DNA of 64,000 nt from Salvator merianae (GCA_003586115.2 QVOM02000073.1:62109512-62173511); one strand, 5' to 3'; positions 1 to 12,744 are shown, counted from the first letter of the stretch. Made by a program: numbers and translations. Notes: generated by a model not told the origin, from the letters alone.

Positions 1-629
1 ACACCATTTTAGTGGAGTTACCAGCATTGCTGTCTTAACACAGCTATGAACTTTCACCCTTGCTTCACGCAATGCAAAATTGAAAATCTTAATCCTCTCT
101 TATTTTTTTTCCTGGGATCATGCAAACAAGTCACGAAATTTATGAAATGCCAACTTCTATTAAGTGTCCAAATGTGTGGCCCCCATGAGATTCTGACTTC
201 ATCCTATCCAACTGGCCCCCTTGATTCTCATTTGCCCATTAATGTCCACAGTGGAAGTCTGATTCCACAACACATACCTCTAGCTGGGTTGAAGCATACC
301 TATTTTAAGTATGTAACTCTTACACTGATTTACTGAGAGTAAAAATAAAATGATTGGAGGTATGTTTTCCCCCTCATTTTGCCAGCATGATTCCATAATT
401 TATTTTATTACCTAATTGACTAGACTGTAACATCCTCTTGAAGCAGCTTACTGAAAAAAATCAATATGGTATAGCAACAGAATCAAAACAATTTCACAAT
501 AAAACCTATCATTAAAATTTTAATGGTATATTACAAAGACAAATACAGCAGAAAAACTGCCATAGTTTACAGACAAAGGCCTCCCTAAATTGTTCATGAA
601 GTATTTAAGGCCTTGGAATAAGTTGGCTT
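1..629. other. Unassigned AT-rich sequence
   Basis: No gene or repeat family is recognised here. The short reading frames have no domain-like features. Confidence 0.4.
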
Positions 630-660
630 AGCCTGTGTTCAGACATAACAAAAGCGGAAC
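630..660. repeat. MITE-like terminal sequence
   Basis: The sequence AGCCTGTGTTCAGACATAAC starting at 630 closely matches the reverse complement of the right end of the MITE at 3978-4223. It is therefore probably one end of the same family. No matching opposite end was found close by, so this may be a solo or truncated end next to the CR1 that follows. Confidence 0.35.
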
Positions 661-701
661 AGAATACAAATCCCCCAAATTGTTCTTTGATCACTCAATC
701 T

Positions 702-1345
702 AAGAACATAAGAATATAAGAGAAGCCCTGCTGAATCAGGCCACAGACCATCTAGTTCAGCATCCTGTTCCACACAGTGTCCCACCAATTGCTTCTGGGC
801 ATCTCAAGCAGAATATAAAGGCAAAACCTTCACCTGCTCTTGACTCCCCACAAATGGTTTTACAGACATCCTGCCTGTCTTTCCAACCTGGAGGCAGTAC
901 CTAGGCATCCATCCTAGTAGCCACTGATACACCTGACCTCCATGAATCTGTCCAACCCTTTCTTAAAGCTATCCAGGCTGTCACCACCTCTTCCAGTAAT
1001 AAATTTCATAGACTAATGAAAAATACTTCTGGTCAAAAAATACTTCCCTTTGTCAGTCCCAATTCTCCTACCCATAAGCTTCAGAGAGTGCCCCCTGGTC
1101 CTAGTGTTGTGTGATATAGAAAAGAACTTCTCTCTGTCCACCTTATCCATACTGTACATGATTTTATATACTTCAATCAGGTCTCCTCTTAAATTCCACT
1201 TTTCAAGGCCGAAGAGGCCAAGGCATTGCAGCCTGATTTTGTAAGGAAGGTGTTCCAGCTCCTTGATCATTCTGGTTGCCCTTTTCTGCACCTTCTCTAG
1301 TTCTACAATATCCTTTCTGAGATGAGGTGACCAGAATTGTACACA
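702..1345 (-). mobile_element. CR1 LINE, 3' end (C-terminal RT region and 3' UTR)
   Basis: Read on the minus strand, the translation contains CVQFWSPHLRKDIVELEKVQ, followed by a K-RATRMIKELEHLPY-like stretch and a RTRGHSLKLMGRRIGTDKGK-like stretch. This is the conserved C-terminal part of CR1 ORF2 downstream of the polymerase palm. About 300 bases of 3' UTR follow and end near 702 in the typical CR1 terminus (AAGAACATAAGA on the plus strand). The upstream reverse transcriptase and endonuclease are missing, as in most 5'-truncated CR1 copies. The reading frame stays open for much of the coding part, but the fragment cannot be functional. Family assignment is firm; subfamily is unknown. Confidence 0.9.
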
Positions 1346-2934
1346 ACTGCATTCACAGAAGTCACTCCTTTTTCTTCTGATGCAAGATACTCTGAATAAG
1401 GAGATGTTTTTGCTCAATGCTAACTATGAGCTGGATCAGACATTACATCAAATAAGACACTTTCTCTGATTCAGCACATGATTGTTGTTTCATTTTGTTT
1501 TCAAATTCCAGTAAAAGGTTGCCTGGCTAGCCAATATGATACAAGCTAATAAAATAAACATGCACTGTTCCTGCTTTATGAATGATTTATTCAGTAGTTA
1601 TAACTCCTCATCAGCAATTGCAGATGCACTCAGCACATTGGTCATATCATTCTATATTGACTCTGTTTTAGGCATTTTTGCTGTGCATTTGGCTATCCTG
1701 AAAAATAAAATTAATTTCAGAGTATTGACAAATCATTAATTTCTGGTAATAAGAATATGGGGCATCCAATAAGAGGAAGGAATTTGTTATTGTCAATAGT
1801 GTTACCACAATGCAAAAATTCAAACAACCAACAATAATGAATCTTTGAATATTCTTTATTCTGCACCTATGCTACACCACTGTGTCATAATCCTAAATAA
1901 ACACAAAATAGTCCAGTAAATACTGTTTATAGAACTGCTAGAATTGTTTAATTTCAGGTATTATGTTAGAAATAGATTCCAATATGCCCAATCTAGATAG
2001 CTATAATTTATGCTTTATTAAGGAAGACTGATCAAAAAATGTTTGATTATGGAAGTGCCTTTTAAGGGGAAGAGAATACATCTCCATTGTTCTAAAAGAA
2101 AACAGAAAGACTCAAAATTGAATAGTTTATTTTTATGAGCAGAAAGTGCATTTCTGTGGACACCCCCATTTTGCATATCCATCTGAAATCTATTCTAATC
2201 AAATGGAGAGGAAAACATGAATTGCGCAGCTATTATCACAGTTGAACCAAGCAACAGAGTTTCCACTCAGAGGATTATCTTGCTAAATACTTCAGTGCCA
2301 TCCACATCATGCTTATTGGCTGACCTCTGACTAGCCAAGGAACAGGATATCCTGAAGGCCCTGCACCAGATGTGGACACGTCGCATCCCTTCCTCTAAAA
2401 GAGACAACGATTTGTTAAACCAACTCCCAGGTTGCCCCCCTTTAGAGGTGTTGGCATTCATGGGGTGTTTGGATTGCCCCCTCACCTCCAAGCTGACTCT
2501 GTGCCTGGAATATCTTCCTACTTCCTGTCCTTGTCTGACTTGTCTAACTAGGGAGTTTGTGTGAGCATCATTCTGCCCACACAGATGATTTGGAGGACAA
2601 GGAGGAAGGCACAAAGCTTTGTTCATTTGCCAGCTGCCATCTCACCTCTGTGCTGCCTAGTAGATAAGTCTGCTTGGTCCAACCCAAAACAGGGTTGTAT
2701 ACTGGGATGGGGTGGCCTGCCCTGTCCCGGGATTGAGAAAGTAAGTGTGAATCCACCTATAGTCTTCCCAGCCCACCAGCCCATGTGCCCCACATCACTA
2801 AGACCATGATGTCAGATCTTGAATTTATGTACTAATCTCATTTCCATTGGAAAGCAAATAATAAATAATAATAAAAGGGGTGGGGAGAGGCAATTGAACA
2901 TGCCCTGTTGTGCTTTGGATTCACCATAGTGAAA
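1346..2934. other. Unassigned sequence
   Basis: No recognisable gene. Positions about 2267-2760 are richer in G and C than the flanks and are open on both strands for 80-120 codons. The predicted peptides are low in domain-like character and I do not recognise them. The region could be an old unclassified repeat. Confidence 0.35.
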
Positions 2935-3019
2935 CAGAAATTTGGATGAAGCAGAAATTTGGATGAAGCAGAAATTTGGATCAATCAGAAGTTTGGATGA
3001 ATCAGAAATTTGGATGAAG
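2935..3019. repeat. 17-bp tandem repeat, five copies
   Basis: Five head-to-tail copies of the unit CAGAAATTTGGATGAAG start at 2935, 2952, 2969, 2986 and 3003. Copies 1, 2 and 5 are identical. Copies 3 and 4 differ at one to three positions near the unit's end. There are no spacers, so this is a minisatellite and not a CRISPR array. Confidence 0.95.
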
Positions 3020-3977
3020 TACCCATTTACCTTCCGTCTTTCCATTCTGCTCCTCCTTACCCATATTAGCCTATGTCATTAATTACATTATTCCTTAGAA
3101 CCAGCAATAACGCTGTACATCATCAAGGATTCAAAACTATCTGGCAATGTACAAATATACTTGAAGATACTTGTCTTAAAATGCCCATGATTGTTAAAGC
3201 CAGAGAAAAGAGAGATCAAGAGCCAAACATTAATAATGCTATGAACTGACACAGCGGTAAAGTGTACTTCATATTGTTGTACATTTTATTGGCTTTTAGA
3301 TTTCTTATTTCTGAAACTGTCTTGAAATCTTTGCATTTGAAGTAGCATTAAAGTTTTAACCCATAAATATATCTCAGATGATATATGCCATTTTCCTTTT
3401 TTTTTCACAAGGTGTGTTGCTCCTGGATTTTGTAGGCTGATAAGCGTCCTGAGCTACAGCCTGCTAACATCGTGCAAATGTCGGTTTCCTTTTCATCCCC
3501 ACGTAGCTGTGGCAGAGTATTCATGGAGAGCAAAAAAGGCAAAGAAGTTTCATACTTTGTCTGACAGACACAATTACTAGTTCTTATTAAATAAACTGTC
3601 TGATCGTCTCCTGAACAATCTAACCTTCCCTTCCCACTTGATGAACATAGCACTTAACCTGTAGCTCTTAATTCTCCAGTCCTGTGGCATTTTCACCTGT
3701 TGCCTCTGCTACCAGGCGCATGTCTCTTTGATTGACAGAGTGACTAATCCACTGTAACCATGTTTTCATAATTAGTCCCTGTGAGCTATCAGTGACAGCT
3801 CTTCTGCATAAGTAAACCGCATCTTGCTGGAATTTGCCTTTCCTCTCTGACAGCTAGGTGCAAAGGAAGTATTACCCACCAATGTCAGAAAAGTTGTTGT
3901 GAACTATTTTCTTTTGTTGTGTCTTTTGTAAATCTTCTGGTAGGAATAGTAGATGGCCTCTAATCAAGGTCAACATT
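3020..3977. other. Unassigned sequence
   Basis: Nothing recognised on either strand. Confidence 0.4.
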
Positions 3978-4223
3978 AGGCTGTGAACAGACACACACAA
4001 AAAATAATAATAAAAAAATCTGAGGTGTCTCTGAGGTGGTTTAGAGAAGGCTTCGAGGTGGGATTGTTCACACACCAGTTTGTACTTCCTCTCTCTTATG
4101 AACATTATATGCCAGAAAAAGTGGATTAGAGAAGGGTTGGGAACACAAGAGCCACACACTACTGTCTCAGAGGTGCCTCTGAAGTAGTTCTGAGGCACCT
4201 CTTTGTTATATCTGAACACAGCT
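3978..4223. mobile_element. Short non-autonomous DNA transposon (MITE)
   Basis: The left end reads AGGCTGTGAACAGACACAC. The reverse complement of the right end reads AGCTGTGTTCAGATATAAC. Further inward, the left TCTGAGGTGTCTCTGAGGTG resembles the inverted right AGAGGTGCCTCAGAACTAC, so the inverted termini are long but imperfect. The element has no coding capacity. The terminus is reminiscent of hAT elements, but no clean 8-bp target duplication is visible, so the superfamily is left open. Confidence 0.55.
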
Positions 4224-6639
4224 CCAGTCTCTGCACAATACCCTTGGGGTAGATAATGATAACTAAGCCATGGAAGGTAGGCATTTCATGCCTGAATAAA
4301 ACAGATGAATGAATTCTTGAATGACGGAGGGAAGGATATGATAAAGAAACACAGCAAAGAAGGAAATGATATCATGTATCAGTTAAATCAGTATCTGACT
4401 GTTGGCCTTTTTCTATTATAAACTGGCAACAAAAGCCAAGACAACCCATGCCAGCTAAAAAGAGCGAACACCCTGTTCTAACAAGAGCAGTAAAGCAGAC
4501 AGAAATTATTCCAGTCTTATAGCTTGAGAAGGGCAGCCCAGCATAGCTGTACATCTCATTTTCAGCTGCCCAGATTGCATAGCATTCTACTAATTCAGGC
4601 ATGAAAAAATTAGAGATGGGATGAACATTTGTCTTCTGTTTCAACTTGAATGAAATTTAGAAATTTGTCATTGGAAGGCACTTCATATGACGAACTCTGA
4701 ATACAAATTGTATTTGAATGCACTTCTGGTTTTTTTTTTAGTGCACTTAGGTACATGAACTTTGAATGAACGCAGTTTTTCTGGTTTGATCCCAAACTCA
4801 ACAGATGCAGCATATACAGTATATGCCACTTTTATATGGAATGGTTGTGTATCATCTGTGGTTTGTTTCTTGCAACACTAAAAATAAACTGGGAAAACTG
4901 CATTCATTTGGAGTCTGAACCTGAGAAATAGTAGAACATATGAATGGATTCTACAGGAGTGAAACAAAGCTTGTTTTGAAAAAATGGGGAGTATTTTTTA
5001 TTTATTTATTTTTGGAGTAGCCCATCCCTCGTAAAATTTAGGTTTCCTGTGTAGATCAATTTTCCCCCCATCATCTTGTGAACTTTGATCTGAGACAAGG
5101 ATGGGGGTCACAGTTTGCCCAAAAGAACTTTTCCAGGTGACTATACTGATTTCTAATATCTTTCAAAACTGACTTTGAACCCAGAAATACAAACAGGCAA
5201 ACTCACTGAAGGCAAACTAACGTACTCTTTTTTTATGTAGAACAAATTAAAGTGTCTCCAGTCGATGAGGGATAAGCCAGATATAAAAGAGAAACAGGCT
5301 TTGCCCCTTGCATGGCCTGCCAGACATACACAGGGCTCCTCTGTCATGTTTCTGACTTACCAGCTGCCTGGTGACGTCACAAGGGACTTCCGAAGAGCTC
5401 ACCACACACTTGCCCCTTTTCATTTTATCTATTTTTGGTTTTTCTTTTCATGTGTGGGTGTGCTCTCTGAAGTCCCTTGCAAGGCTATGTCAAAGGATTT
5501 TCTCAGAGAGCCAAAAAGACACAAAAATGCCACTATTTTTACTGCTGGATTGAGCAGCCGATGGAAATGGAAAGCAGCATAGAAATGCCTTAAATAAAAT
5601 GTCAGCCCCAACATAGTACCAGCCATGATGCTCAGAAGCAGCTTACATTAATGCTGTGTTTGGCAGTTCCCTTAGTATATGTTCATTCATGGCTTGTTTT
5701 GTGTTCCAGGTGGCTTTATGAATATGCAGCTTTAATTCTAGTCTATAGCTTAACATAAAGTTGTAAAGTTAAGTGCACAACCCTCTTAAAAGAGAAAAAA
5801 GCTGAGAAAGCCACAACTGATTGACGTCTTGTATGGACCAGTCACTACATTCTGATGGAAAGCAGTTTCCAATGGATCAGATGTACTTCCAGCATGTTCA
5901 GCATGAATTCTCTTCCTATTTGACTAACAGACAAATGCACTGAATATGCTATTATTACTTCCTGTGCTAATACTACTTCCCTAAACATGTATTACAAGCA
6001 GATTGCCTTACAAAGCAATTGTAAACTACAAAGTAAACCACCAGTGTAACTAGTCTATTAGTAAGCAAACAAATAAATAGATGGTATAGGTGACCAACTC
6101 ATGACCCAAAGATCCAAGCCCTGAAGCAATTTTGCCTGAAGTCTGATTAAAATCAAAGCTATTCACCTACAGTCCAAGTTAATTTTGCAAATATTCCTTC
6201 ATAGATACATTATATCCTTTTCAGCACCATTTTAAGCCCATTAATTAAGGGTACAATACTACCTCAACCCATGAGCCAATGCATGGGAAGGTTACAATAT
6301 ATGGGACTCTTAATTAAGTTTCTAGCTGGAAATCTGATATGCATTTATGGAAAGGTGTAGTTACACTATACTTTCCATATAAATTGCTTCATAGTTCCTA
6401 TGATATTTTACATTTTCACCCACAGCAAATTTCAGTGAATTACCCGACTCCCCTTTGTTTTAGTAGCTACAGTGGCAGGTCCTTTCCCTCAACCAGAACA
6501 GATGCAAGATGAGACACTGCTTACAAATTATGTAAGCTTGGCCACTGCTGCTACTGGATTTTTGACAAAACCCTGTATCAATTCTCAGCAGAATAAATGT
6601 ATATATAAACACCAGGTTTCTTTTTTTTAACAACAACAA
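4224..6639. other. Unassigned AT-rich sequence
   Basis: A stretch of 2.4 kb with no recognisable gene, RNA or repeat family. Short reading frames at 4372-4813 (minus) and 5265-5626 (both strands) show no family resemblance. Confidence 0.4.
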
Positions 6640-7640
6640 AAAAAAACTTTACAATAAAGTGGAACAGAATACTATTTTTGTGTATAAACAAGAATAAAAC
6701 ATAACATAACATAAACTTTGAACTCTGCCAGGATGCAAGAACAATTTATCTAAATACTTATCAACATAAATCATACATAATAAACTAAAATTACTGCTAT
6801 TGAAGAACAGTAGTTTGTTCCAAAGGTATATAAGTATCTGTAAAGGTAGGTAGATAATCAAGAAGTGGTTGCCATATATCATGGTAAATGCTTTTCAAAT
6901 TGTAGCCTTGCTTAGTTTGTAGCTGCTAAGTAATAAGTTCAATTACAGCCAAATCCCATAGACTGTTATACCATGAAGACAAGGCAAATGATTCTTTATT
7001 TTTCCAGAATTTAGTAATCTCTTTTATAGCTGCCAGAAGGAGGAAATTTAATAATATTTTGTGTTTGATATTAGAGTTTAGATGCTGACATTCACTTAGA
7101 AGACATAAAACAGGTGTGACGGTAATATTATCACTTAGAATCTTACTAATCTCGCTTCCTACAGTTTGCCAATAGGATTTTATGTAGTGACAAAACCACC
7201 ACATATGTGCAAAATGTCCAATGTGATTGCATCCACATCAGCATTGGGGGGCTGTATTAGGCAACATTATTGACAATCTACACAGGGTATGATACCATCT
7301 ATAGGTAAGTTTCAAAGTTAATTCCTTAGCCATTGCTGTTTTATTATAGTATAAATTAACAGTAGTTTTCTTTATTGACCGTATCAAATCGCAATATGCG
7401 AGGTAAAAAAATAAAATCTATCAATATATGAGATTATCATCCCAGCAATCTACCACTACATAATCAAGAAAAGCAGCTTGGATATTAATAGCTTAAATTA
7501 TTAACAGTAACATGTAACCAATCATCATCAGACAGTACTATTCCAAAATCATCTTCCCATTTTACTTCCAACAATTGTATTTTGGGAGATATCATATTTT
7601 ACAAAATTTTACAGAACATGAAGACCATCCCTTTATGTGA
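6640..7640 (-). mobile_element. L1 LINE, 3' end of ORF2 and 3' UTR
   Basis: On the minus strand the sequence encodes the C-terminal region of L1 ORF2. A KLTYRWYHTLCRLSIMLPNT-like stretch (about 7240-7330) is followed by a zinc-finger-like MWWFCHYIKSYW, then LLLAAIKEITKFWKNKE and a W-Y-x-L-W-D-L-A segment. These are the usual landmarks of squamate L1 C-termini. Upstream, about 7500-7640, an EDDFGIVLSDDDWLHV-like stretch also fits. The copy contains at least one frameshift and lacks endonuclease and polymerase domains. It ends in an AT-rich 3' UTR near 6640. Confidence 0.85.
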
Positions 7641-7789
7641 TGCTTTGATAGTTACAAACATTTTCTCAAAGCCAGTTAATGGTCTATTCATCACCTCAAT
7701 AATATCAATAAAACTAAGCTGAGACAGAATCATATGCTTAATAAACTAATATTTAGTGTTAGCAATATATCTTCCCATCTATTGCTAAG

Positions 7790-9722
7790 AAGAATATATG
7801 CTAAGAAGAATTTTGAGAAGAACATTGCTAAGAACATCAAGAAAAATAACAAGAATTTATTTAAGTATATCAGAAGTAGGAATTCAACCAGAAAAGCAGT
7901 AGGACTGTTAGATGATAATGGGCAGGAAGGTATAGTTAAAGAGGACACAGAGACTGCAGAGAGGCTAAATGAATTCTTTGCCTCTGTTTTTACTGAGGAA
8001 GACAGAGGGCATATGCTGGCAGCTGAGTCAATCTTTTCAGGGAGGGAGTCAGAAGACTTAAACTGGATCATGGTAACCAGGGAGAAGGTCTTTGCATATC
8101 TTAATAAATTAAATGCTAACAAATCACTGGGAACAGACGACATTCATCTGAGAGTTCTTAAAGAACTCAAATGTGAAATTACTGAGCTTTTAGTCAAAAT
8201 ATACCATCTTTCCTTAAGATCAGGCTCAGTGCCTGAAGACTGGAGGGTAGTAAATGTAACATCAATCTTCAAAAAAGGATCCAGGGATCATCCAGGAAAT
8301 TACAGACCAGTCAGCTTGACATCAGTTTCAGGTACAGTGATGAAACCATAATTAAGGATAAAATTACTAAACACATAGAGGAGCAACCATTACTGAAAAA
8401 AAATCAGAACAGTTTCTAGAAAGATAAATCATGCCTTACAAATGTGTTAGAATTCTTTGAGACTGTTAATAAATACATGGATAAAGGTAACCCAGTTGAC
8501 ATTGTCTATCTGGACTTTCAGAAGGCTTTTTACAAGGTCCCTCATCAAAGGCTCCTGAATAAACTCAGCAGTCATAGAATAAGAGGACAGATCCTATTCT
8601 AGATTGGTAACTGGCTAAAGGACGGAAAGAGGGAGTAATAATAAATGGTCATTTGTTAATAATAAATGGTAAAAAGAGGTGAGAAGTGGGGTCCTGCAAT
8701 GTTCAGTATTAGGACCAGTGCATTTTAATTTATTCAAAAATGATCTAGAACTAGGGGTGAGTAGTGAATTAGCAAAGTTTGCTAATACAGAGTGATCTCT
8801 TGACATAGGGTGAGTGGGCAATGAAGTGGCAAATGCACTTCAATCTTAACAAGTACAAAGTGATGCACTTTGGAGAAAAGAATCCCAATTACACCTACAA
8901 CCGATGGAGGGGCAAACTTTCTGTGACAGACCAAGGAAAAGGATCCTGGGGTTCTGGTTGACAGCTCAGTGAAGTTGTCGACCAGTGTGCAGCAGCAGTG
9001 AAAACAGCAAATTCAATGCTAGGGGTAATTAGGAAAGGAACAGAAATAAATTGGCAGGTATCATTGTGCCTCTTTATAAATCTATGGTGAGACCACACTT
9101 GGAATATTGTGTACAGTTCTGGTTAACTCACTTCAAAAAAGATTATTGTGGAACTGAAAAAGGTGCAGAAAAGGGCAACCAGAATGATCAAGGGGCTGGA
9201 ACAACTTTCTTACAAATCTGGCTGCAACATCTTGGCCACTTCAGCCTTGAAAGATGTTGTTTAAGAGAGGACCAGTATGGAAAAGGTGGGTGGAGAAAAA
9301 TTATTTTCTCTATCGCACAATACTAGGATCAGGGGCAGAATACGCGACTGATGGGCAGAAGGGTTAGGACTGACATGGGGAAGTATTTTTTCACCCAGAG
9401 GGTCATCGGTCTATGGAATTTACTACTGGAAGAGATGGTAATAGCAATCAGTCTAAATAGCTTTAAGAAAGGGCTAGACAAATTCATGGAGGTCAGGTGT
9501 TTCAATGGCTACTAGAATGCATGCCTAGGTACCACCTGTAGGTTGGAGAGACAGGCAGGATGCCTATGAAGGCCATTTGCAGTGAATCGAGAGCAGATGT
9601 AGGTTTTGCCTTTTATTCTGCTTGAGAATGCCCAGAAGCAATTGGTGGGTCACTGTGTGAAACAGAACGCTGGACTGGATGGGTCATGGCCCGATTCAGT
9701 ATGCTCCTCTTATGTTCTTATA
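7790..9722 (+). mobile_element. CR1 LINE with most of the reverse transcriptase, inactivated
   Basis: The translation from about 7800 follows the CR1 ORF2 linker and fingers: FEKNIAKNIKKNNK, EDTETAERLNEFFASVFTEE, then SGSVPEDWRV and KKGSRDHPGNYRPVSLTS. The frame breaks near 8350. Palm motif A is still legible as VYLDFQKAFYKVP (about 8501-8540), where an Asp after Ala-Phe has become Tyr. The F-A-D-D box near 8766-8792 reads F-A-N-T, so the catalytic aspartates are lost. The C-terminal LYKSMVRPHLEYCVQFW motif is present at about 9075-9122. The element ends in the CR1 3' UTR with CTTATGTTCTTATA at about 9709-9722. Endonuclease sequence is absent, so the copy is 5'-truncated. Confidence 0.93.
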
Positions 9723-9974
9723 TAGAGAGTCATCAGAGGCAACAACAACAAAAAAAGGAGTTGATAAAACCCTCCTTCTTATAACTGTTTCCAGTCCTTC
9801 TGAGAAAGAATACTATAGAGATTTGGGATATATTTTAGGGGAGTGAAAGGTGAGGGGAAAGGAAATATCTTTTCTTCCAGTATAATAACCAAGCTTTCAT
9901 TCTGGTAGTCAAAAAAGGATTTTCAGCGTCTTTTCTGAAGGAGTCTAATGAAGAAAATAAAAATTTAAAAATTT
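9723..9974. other. Unassigned spacer
   Basis: A short spacer between the CR1 and the L2 3' end. Nothing recognised. Confidence 0.4.
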
Positions 9975-10292
9975 TGTCTATTTTATAAAGTTGCTGCCTC
10001 CTGCCACTGCTGATGCCCCAAGATCTGCCAGGGAGAACCTTTCAGTGGTGCCACCCCTTTCATCAGTCCAGGGGGTGGGGACACTGCGGGAGGACATTCT
10101 CAGTGATAGCCTCCAGGCCATGGAATAGTCCTCCCTCTGCAATGCTTCAGGCACTCTCATTGTATATGGATGTATATTGTTACTGATTTAGTTAATTTAC
10201 TGTATCTGTTTTATAGGGATTTTGTTGTGTTCTGCCCTGAAACCTTCAGGTATAGAGTGATAGAAATATAAATAATAAATAAATAATAAATA
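9975..10292 (+). mobile_element. L2-like LINE, 3' end
   Basis: The segment keeps the closing part of the L2 reading frame (an AFSVIASRPWN-like stretch at about 10095-10135). It then has the typical 3' UTR, with CTGCCCTGAAACCTTCAGGT followed by ATAGAAATATAAATAATAAA and a short-period A/T tail at about 10262-10292. This is the standard squamate L2 terminus. It is heavily 5'-truncated. Confidence 0.8.
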
Positions 10293-12094
10293 CAATGTCA
10301 CAAGCCTCTGCCCACAGTTCTTTAAGCACATATCAAATCCTTGTTGGCAACACCATCTACATATCCAAACAATTTAAGAACTGTTACCATCAGATCTGTT
10401 AATTACTTAATAATATGCCCTGACATCAACAGTTCAATGGGTGGCAGAGAAATGGTCTTTACCCGAATCATTTCATATGTTATTTTCCTGCTCTAGCTCA
10501 GGAACAGTACGGGAAAAATAGTTTGGTAGGTTATTGTTCATCACAGGTTAGGGCTTTGGGGAGATGAAATGGCTAAGTCACTTATAGCAACAAATGCATC
10601 AACATGTCCTCAAAGAAGCAGATCAATACTGAATAACAATGGTGACCACTGGCAAGTAACATAAGCAATATGAAGTGTGTTGAGAAATAATGCAGTGTGC
10701 TTATAACTATACTTGCTGTTTGACTGGGATTAGAAAGTGGAAGCCAAAACTAACAAAAATGGAGAAAAAAATGTGAATAAAAAATGCATAGTGGTTGAAC
10801 TTCTATTTATTTTTGATCAATGAATTTTCATTCTTTTAATTCCTGCTTGTAATGTACCTGCTGTTTAGGTGGCAAACAGACAAAACAGAACATCAGTACC
10901 ATATCAAATAGATAGAAATTGTCCTACAGCTGTATCCATCAGCTTTTCAGGGTCAGTCCAAGAAAGAAAGTTGCCATAGAAGTATTAGTGCATTCTCAAT
11001 ACACTGATTTGCCTATGAATTTACCATATTTTGCCTTATAACATGAGCAGGTCCTGGGACCAAACTCACTGAAGTTGTTTCTGCAATTGTTGGGGCTTGA
11101 TTGGGCTGCTGAAGCAGTCCAGATGTCCCAAACAAGGCCATCTGCATTTGGACAGCCTGTTCCAGGATAGGCCCCATGTCACCCCACATGTTACAAAGTT
11201 TGTGTAAACTTCAGAACCTGCTGTGAGGGCACTGATAGCCAAGAACAAAAGTTCCTTGTTTCAGAACCCTAGGGGGACCCATTTCAGGGGCATTTCAATG
11301 GGGTCCCCCACTAAACCAAAACAGGGAGGCATGTGCCCTTCCACATGTCTACCTGTTTCCATTTCAGAGGCCCCTGGATTGCCAGTAGAACTGTTAAAAA
11401 AGGTCTACTGGTATCCTGGTCTAGGTGGCCATTTGCATTCTGTCCAATGCAAATAGAGAGGCCTAGCAGGAGGGGTGGCCTCTCTCTTCTGCTACAGAAG
11501 AGACACAGTGGTGGGCAAGGTCTTACACTGGATTGGGATACCAGCCAGTGTGGAAAGGCCCTCCATTAGGAATCACTAATGCTGCTAATCTGTATTTTTT
11601 CAACTTACACTGATCTTTTAGTTGACTCTAACGTGAAGAGTGACTGGATAGAGTAAATGTGCAGGTTTTTGTGAGTTAGCACACTGATAAAGCCCCCTGT
11701 CAGTGTGACTTCCACTGTAACAAGAGAGTCATGGAAAACTGCTCCAATAAGGAAACAAAAGCAAGGTTCAGTACCTGCTGGTGCAATGAGGTTTTGATTG
11801 TTCTGCCACTCTCTCTCCTGAGCATTTTACAAATTAAAATCAATAATACAAAAATACAAATAAAATAGCAGCACTAAAGCAATCAATAAAAAGCAGCAAC
11901 AGTAAAATATTTAGGAAAATAAAAGCAGCAGAAAAGCAATGAAGCAGTAGGAATGGAAAGGAAGGGGGACCAAGGAAGAGAAAACAAACATGTCCAAAAA
12001 TGGAAAATACCAAATATTAAATGCTGGGGAGAACAATGAGGTGTTTCATCTCAATTTCAGAAATTGTACACCCTCACATTTTCCTTTCTCCATC
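10293..12094. other. Mostly unassigned; possible MITE end and A-rich stretch
   Basis: No gene recognised. The sequence GTGTGGAAAGGCCC at about 11550-11563 resembles the right terminus of the GGCC-type MITEs seen at 42214 and 52109, but no left end was found. An A-rich run at about 11830-11940 with many AGCAGCAA and AATAAAA words resembles the inverted 3' UTR of L2, but weakly. Confidence 0.35.
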
Positions 12095-12284
12095 TTCAAA
12101 AGCATGGAAAAATGCAGCTGTGTGTGTGTTTACTTTCTCCCATTAATGCCTGTTGTTGGTGGCATGAAGAACACGGACCTCTGAGTTCTGATCAGACATG
12201 GGGAATTCCAAGGGAAGAAAAAAGTGGAGTTCCATAGAGGAAAGTAAACACACACATAGAATTCCACTTTTGCATGCTTTTGAA
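12095..12284. repeat. Inverted repeat with about 47-bp arms
   Basis: The left arm (12095-12140) contains TTCAAAAGCATGGAAAAATG and GTGTGTTTACTTTC. The right arm (12237-12284) is its imperfect reverse complement, with GAAAGTAAACACACACAT and CATGCTTTTGAA. The loop is 96 bases. This is the shape of a fold-back MITE. No target duplication could be confirmed. Confidence 0.75.
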
Positions 12285-12744
12285 TGCCCCATGCCTGAAT
12301 GTGGCTATATTGTTGCTGCTGGCTGAGTCAAAGGGACTAACTGAAGACTTCAAAGCAAGGGCCAGGGCCCAGGTCTGGAGAAAGAATGCTTGGGTCACAT
12401 CTTGCCAAAGGGCTGGAGGAAAAAGTGGAGTTATGAGTGTGGGATGGAAGGAGAGACTCTGCAGCCTGTCTAGATGAAATAATTTGTCTATTGAGGGATG
12501 AAGGTGATGTGATGTTATTGACAGAGGGAGGAAAAGAGGGCAGAGAGCACTTGGGTGATGCAAACACCTTTTTCTGAGCTTCCGTTCTATGTACCAGCAC
12601 TTTGAAAACATTTTCCCCCTGGCCCTGCAGTGCAAAGGTCTTCGCAAGGTCAGATTTTCTCAAATCTGATGTAACCTTCACACTGCACCAGCAGAGAGAA
12701 AGCTTTTCCAAGTTTTGGTGGACTTTACATGTCTGAGTTCAATA

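Noticed and set aside
630..1450. MITE interrupted by the CR1 at 702, with a second end at 1431
   Set aside because: The 1431 sequence (GCTGGATCAGACATTAC) is in the same orientation as the 630 end, not inverted, so it does not make a pair of terminal inverted repeats.
2267..2809. Overlapping 119- and 82-codon frames in a G+C-richer patch
   Set aside because: Both strands are open, codon content is unremarkable, and no domain was recognised.
2935..3019. CRISPR-like spacing of repeats
   Set aside because: The units are directly adjacent without spacers, and the context is a vertebrate genome.
12192..12711. 151- and 124-codon minus-strand frames
   Set aside because: They overlap each other in different frames, start inside an inverted repeat, and show no family similarity.
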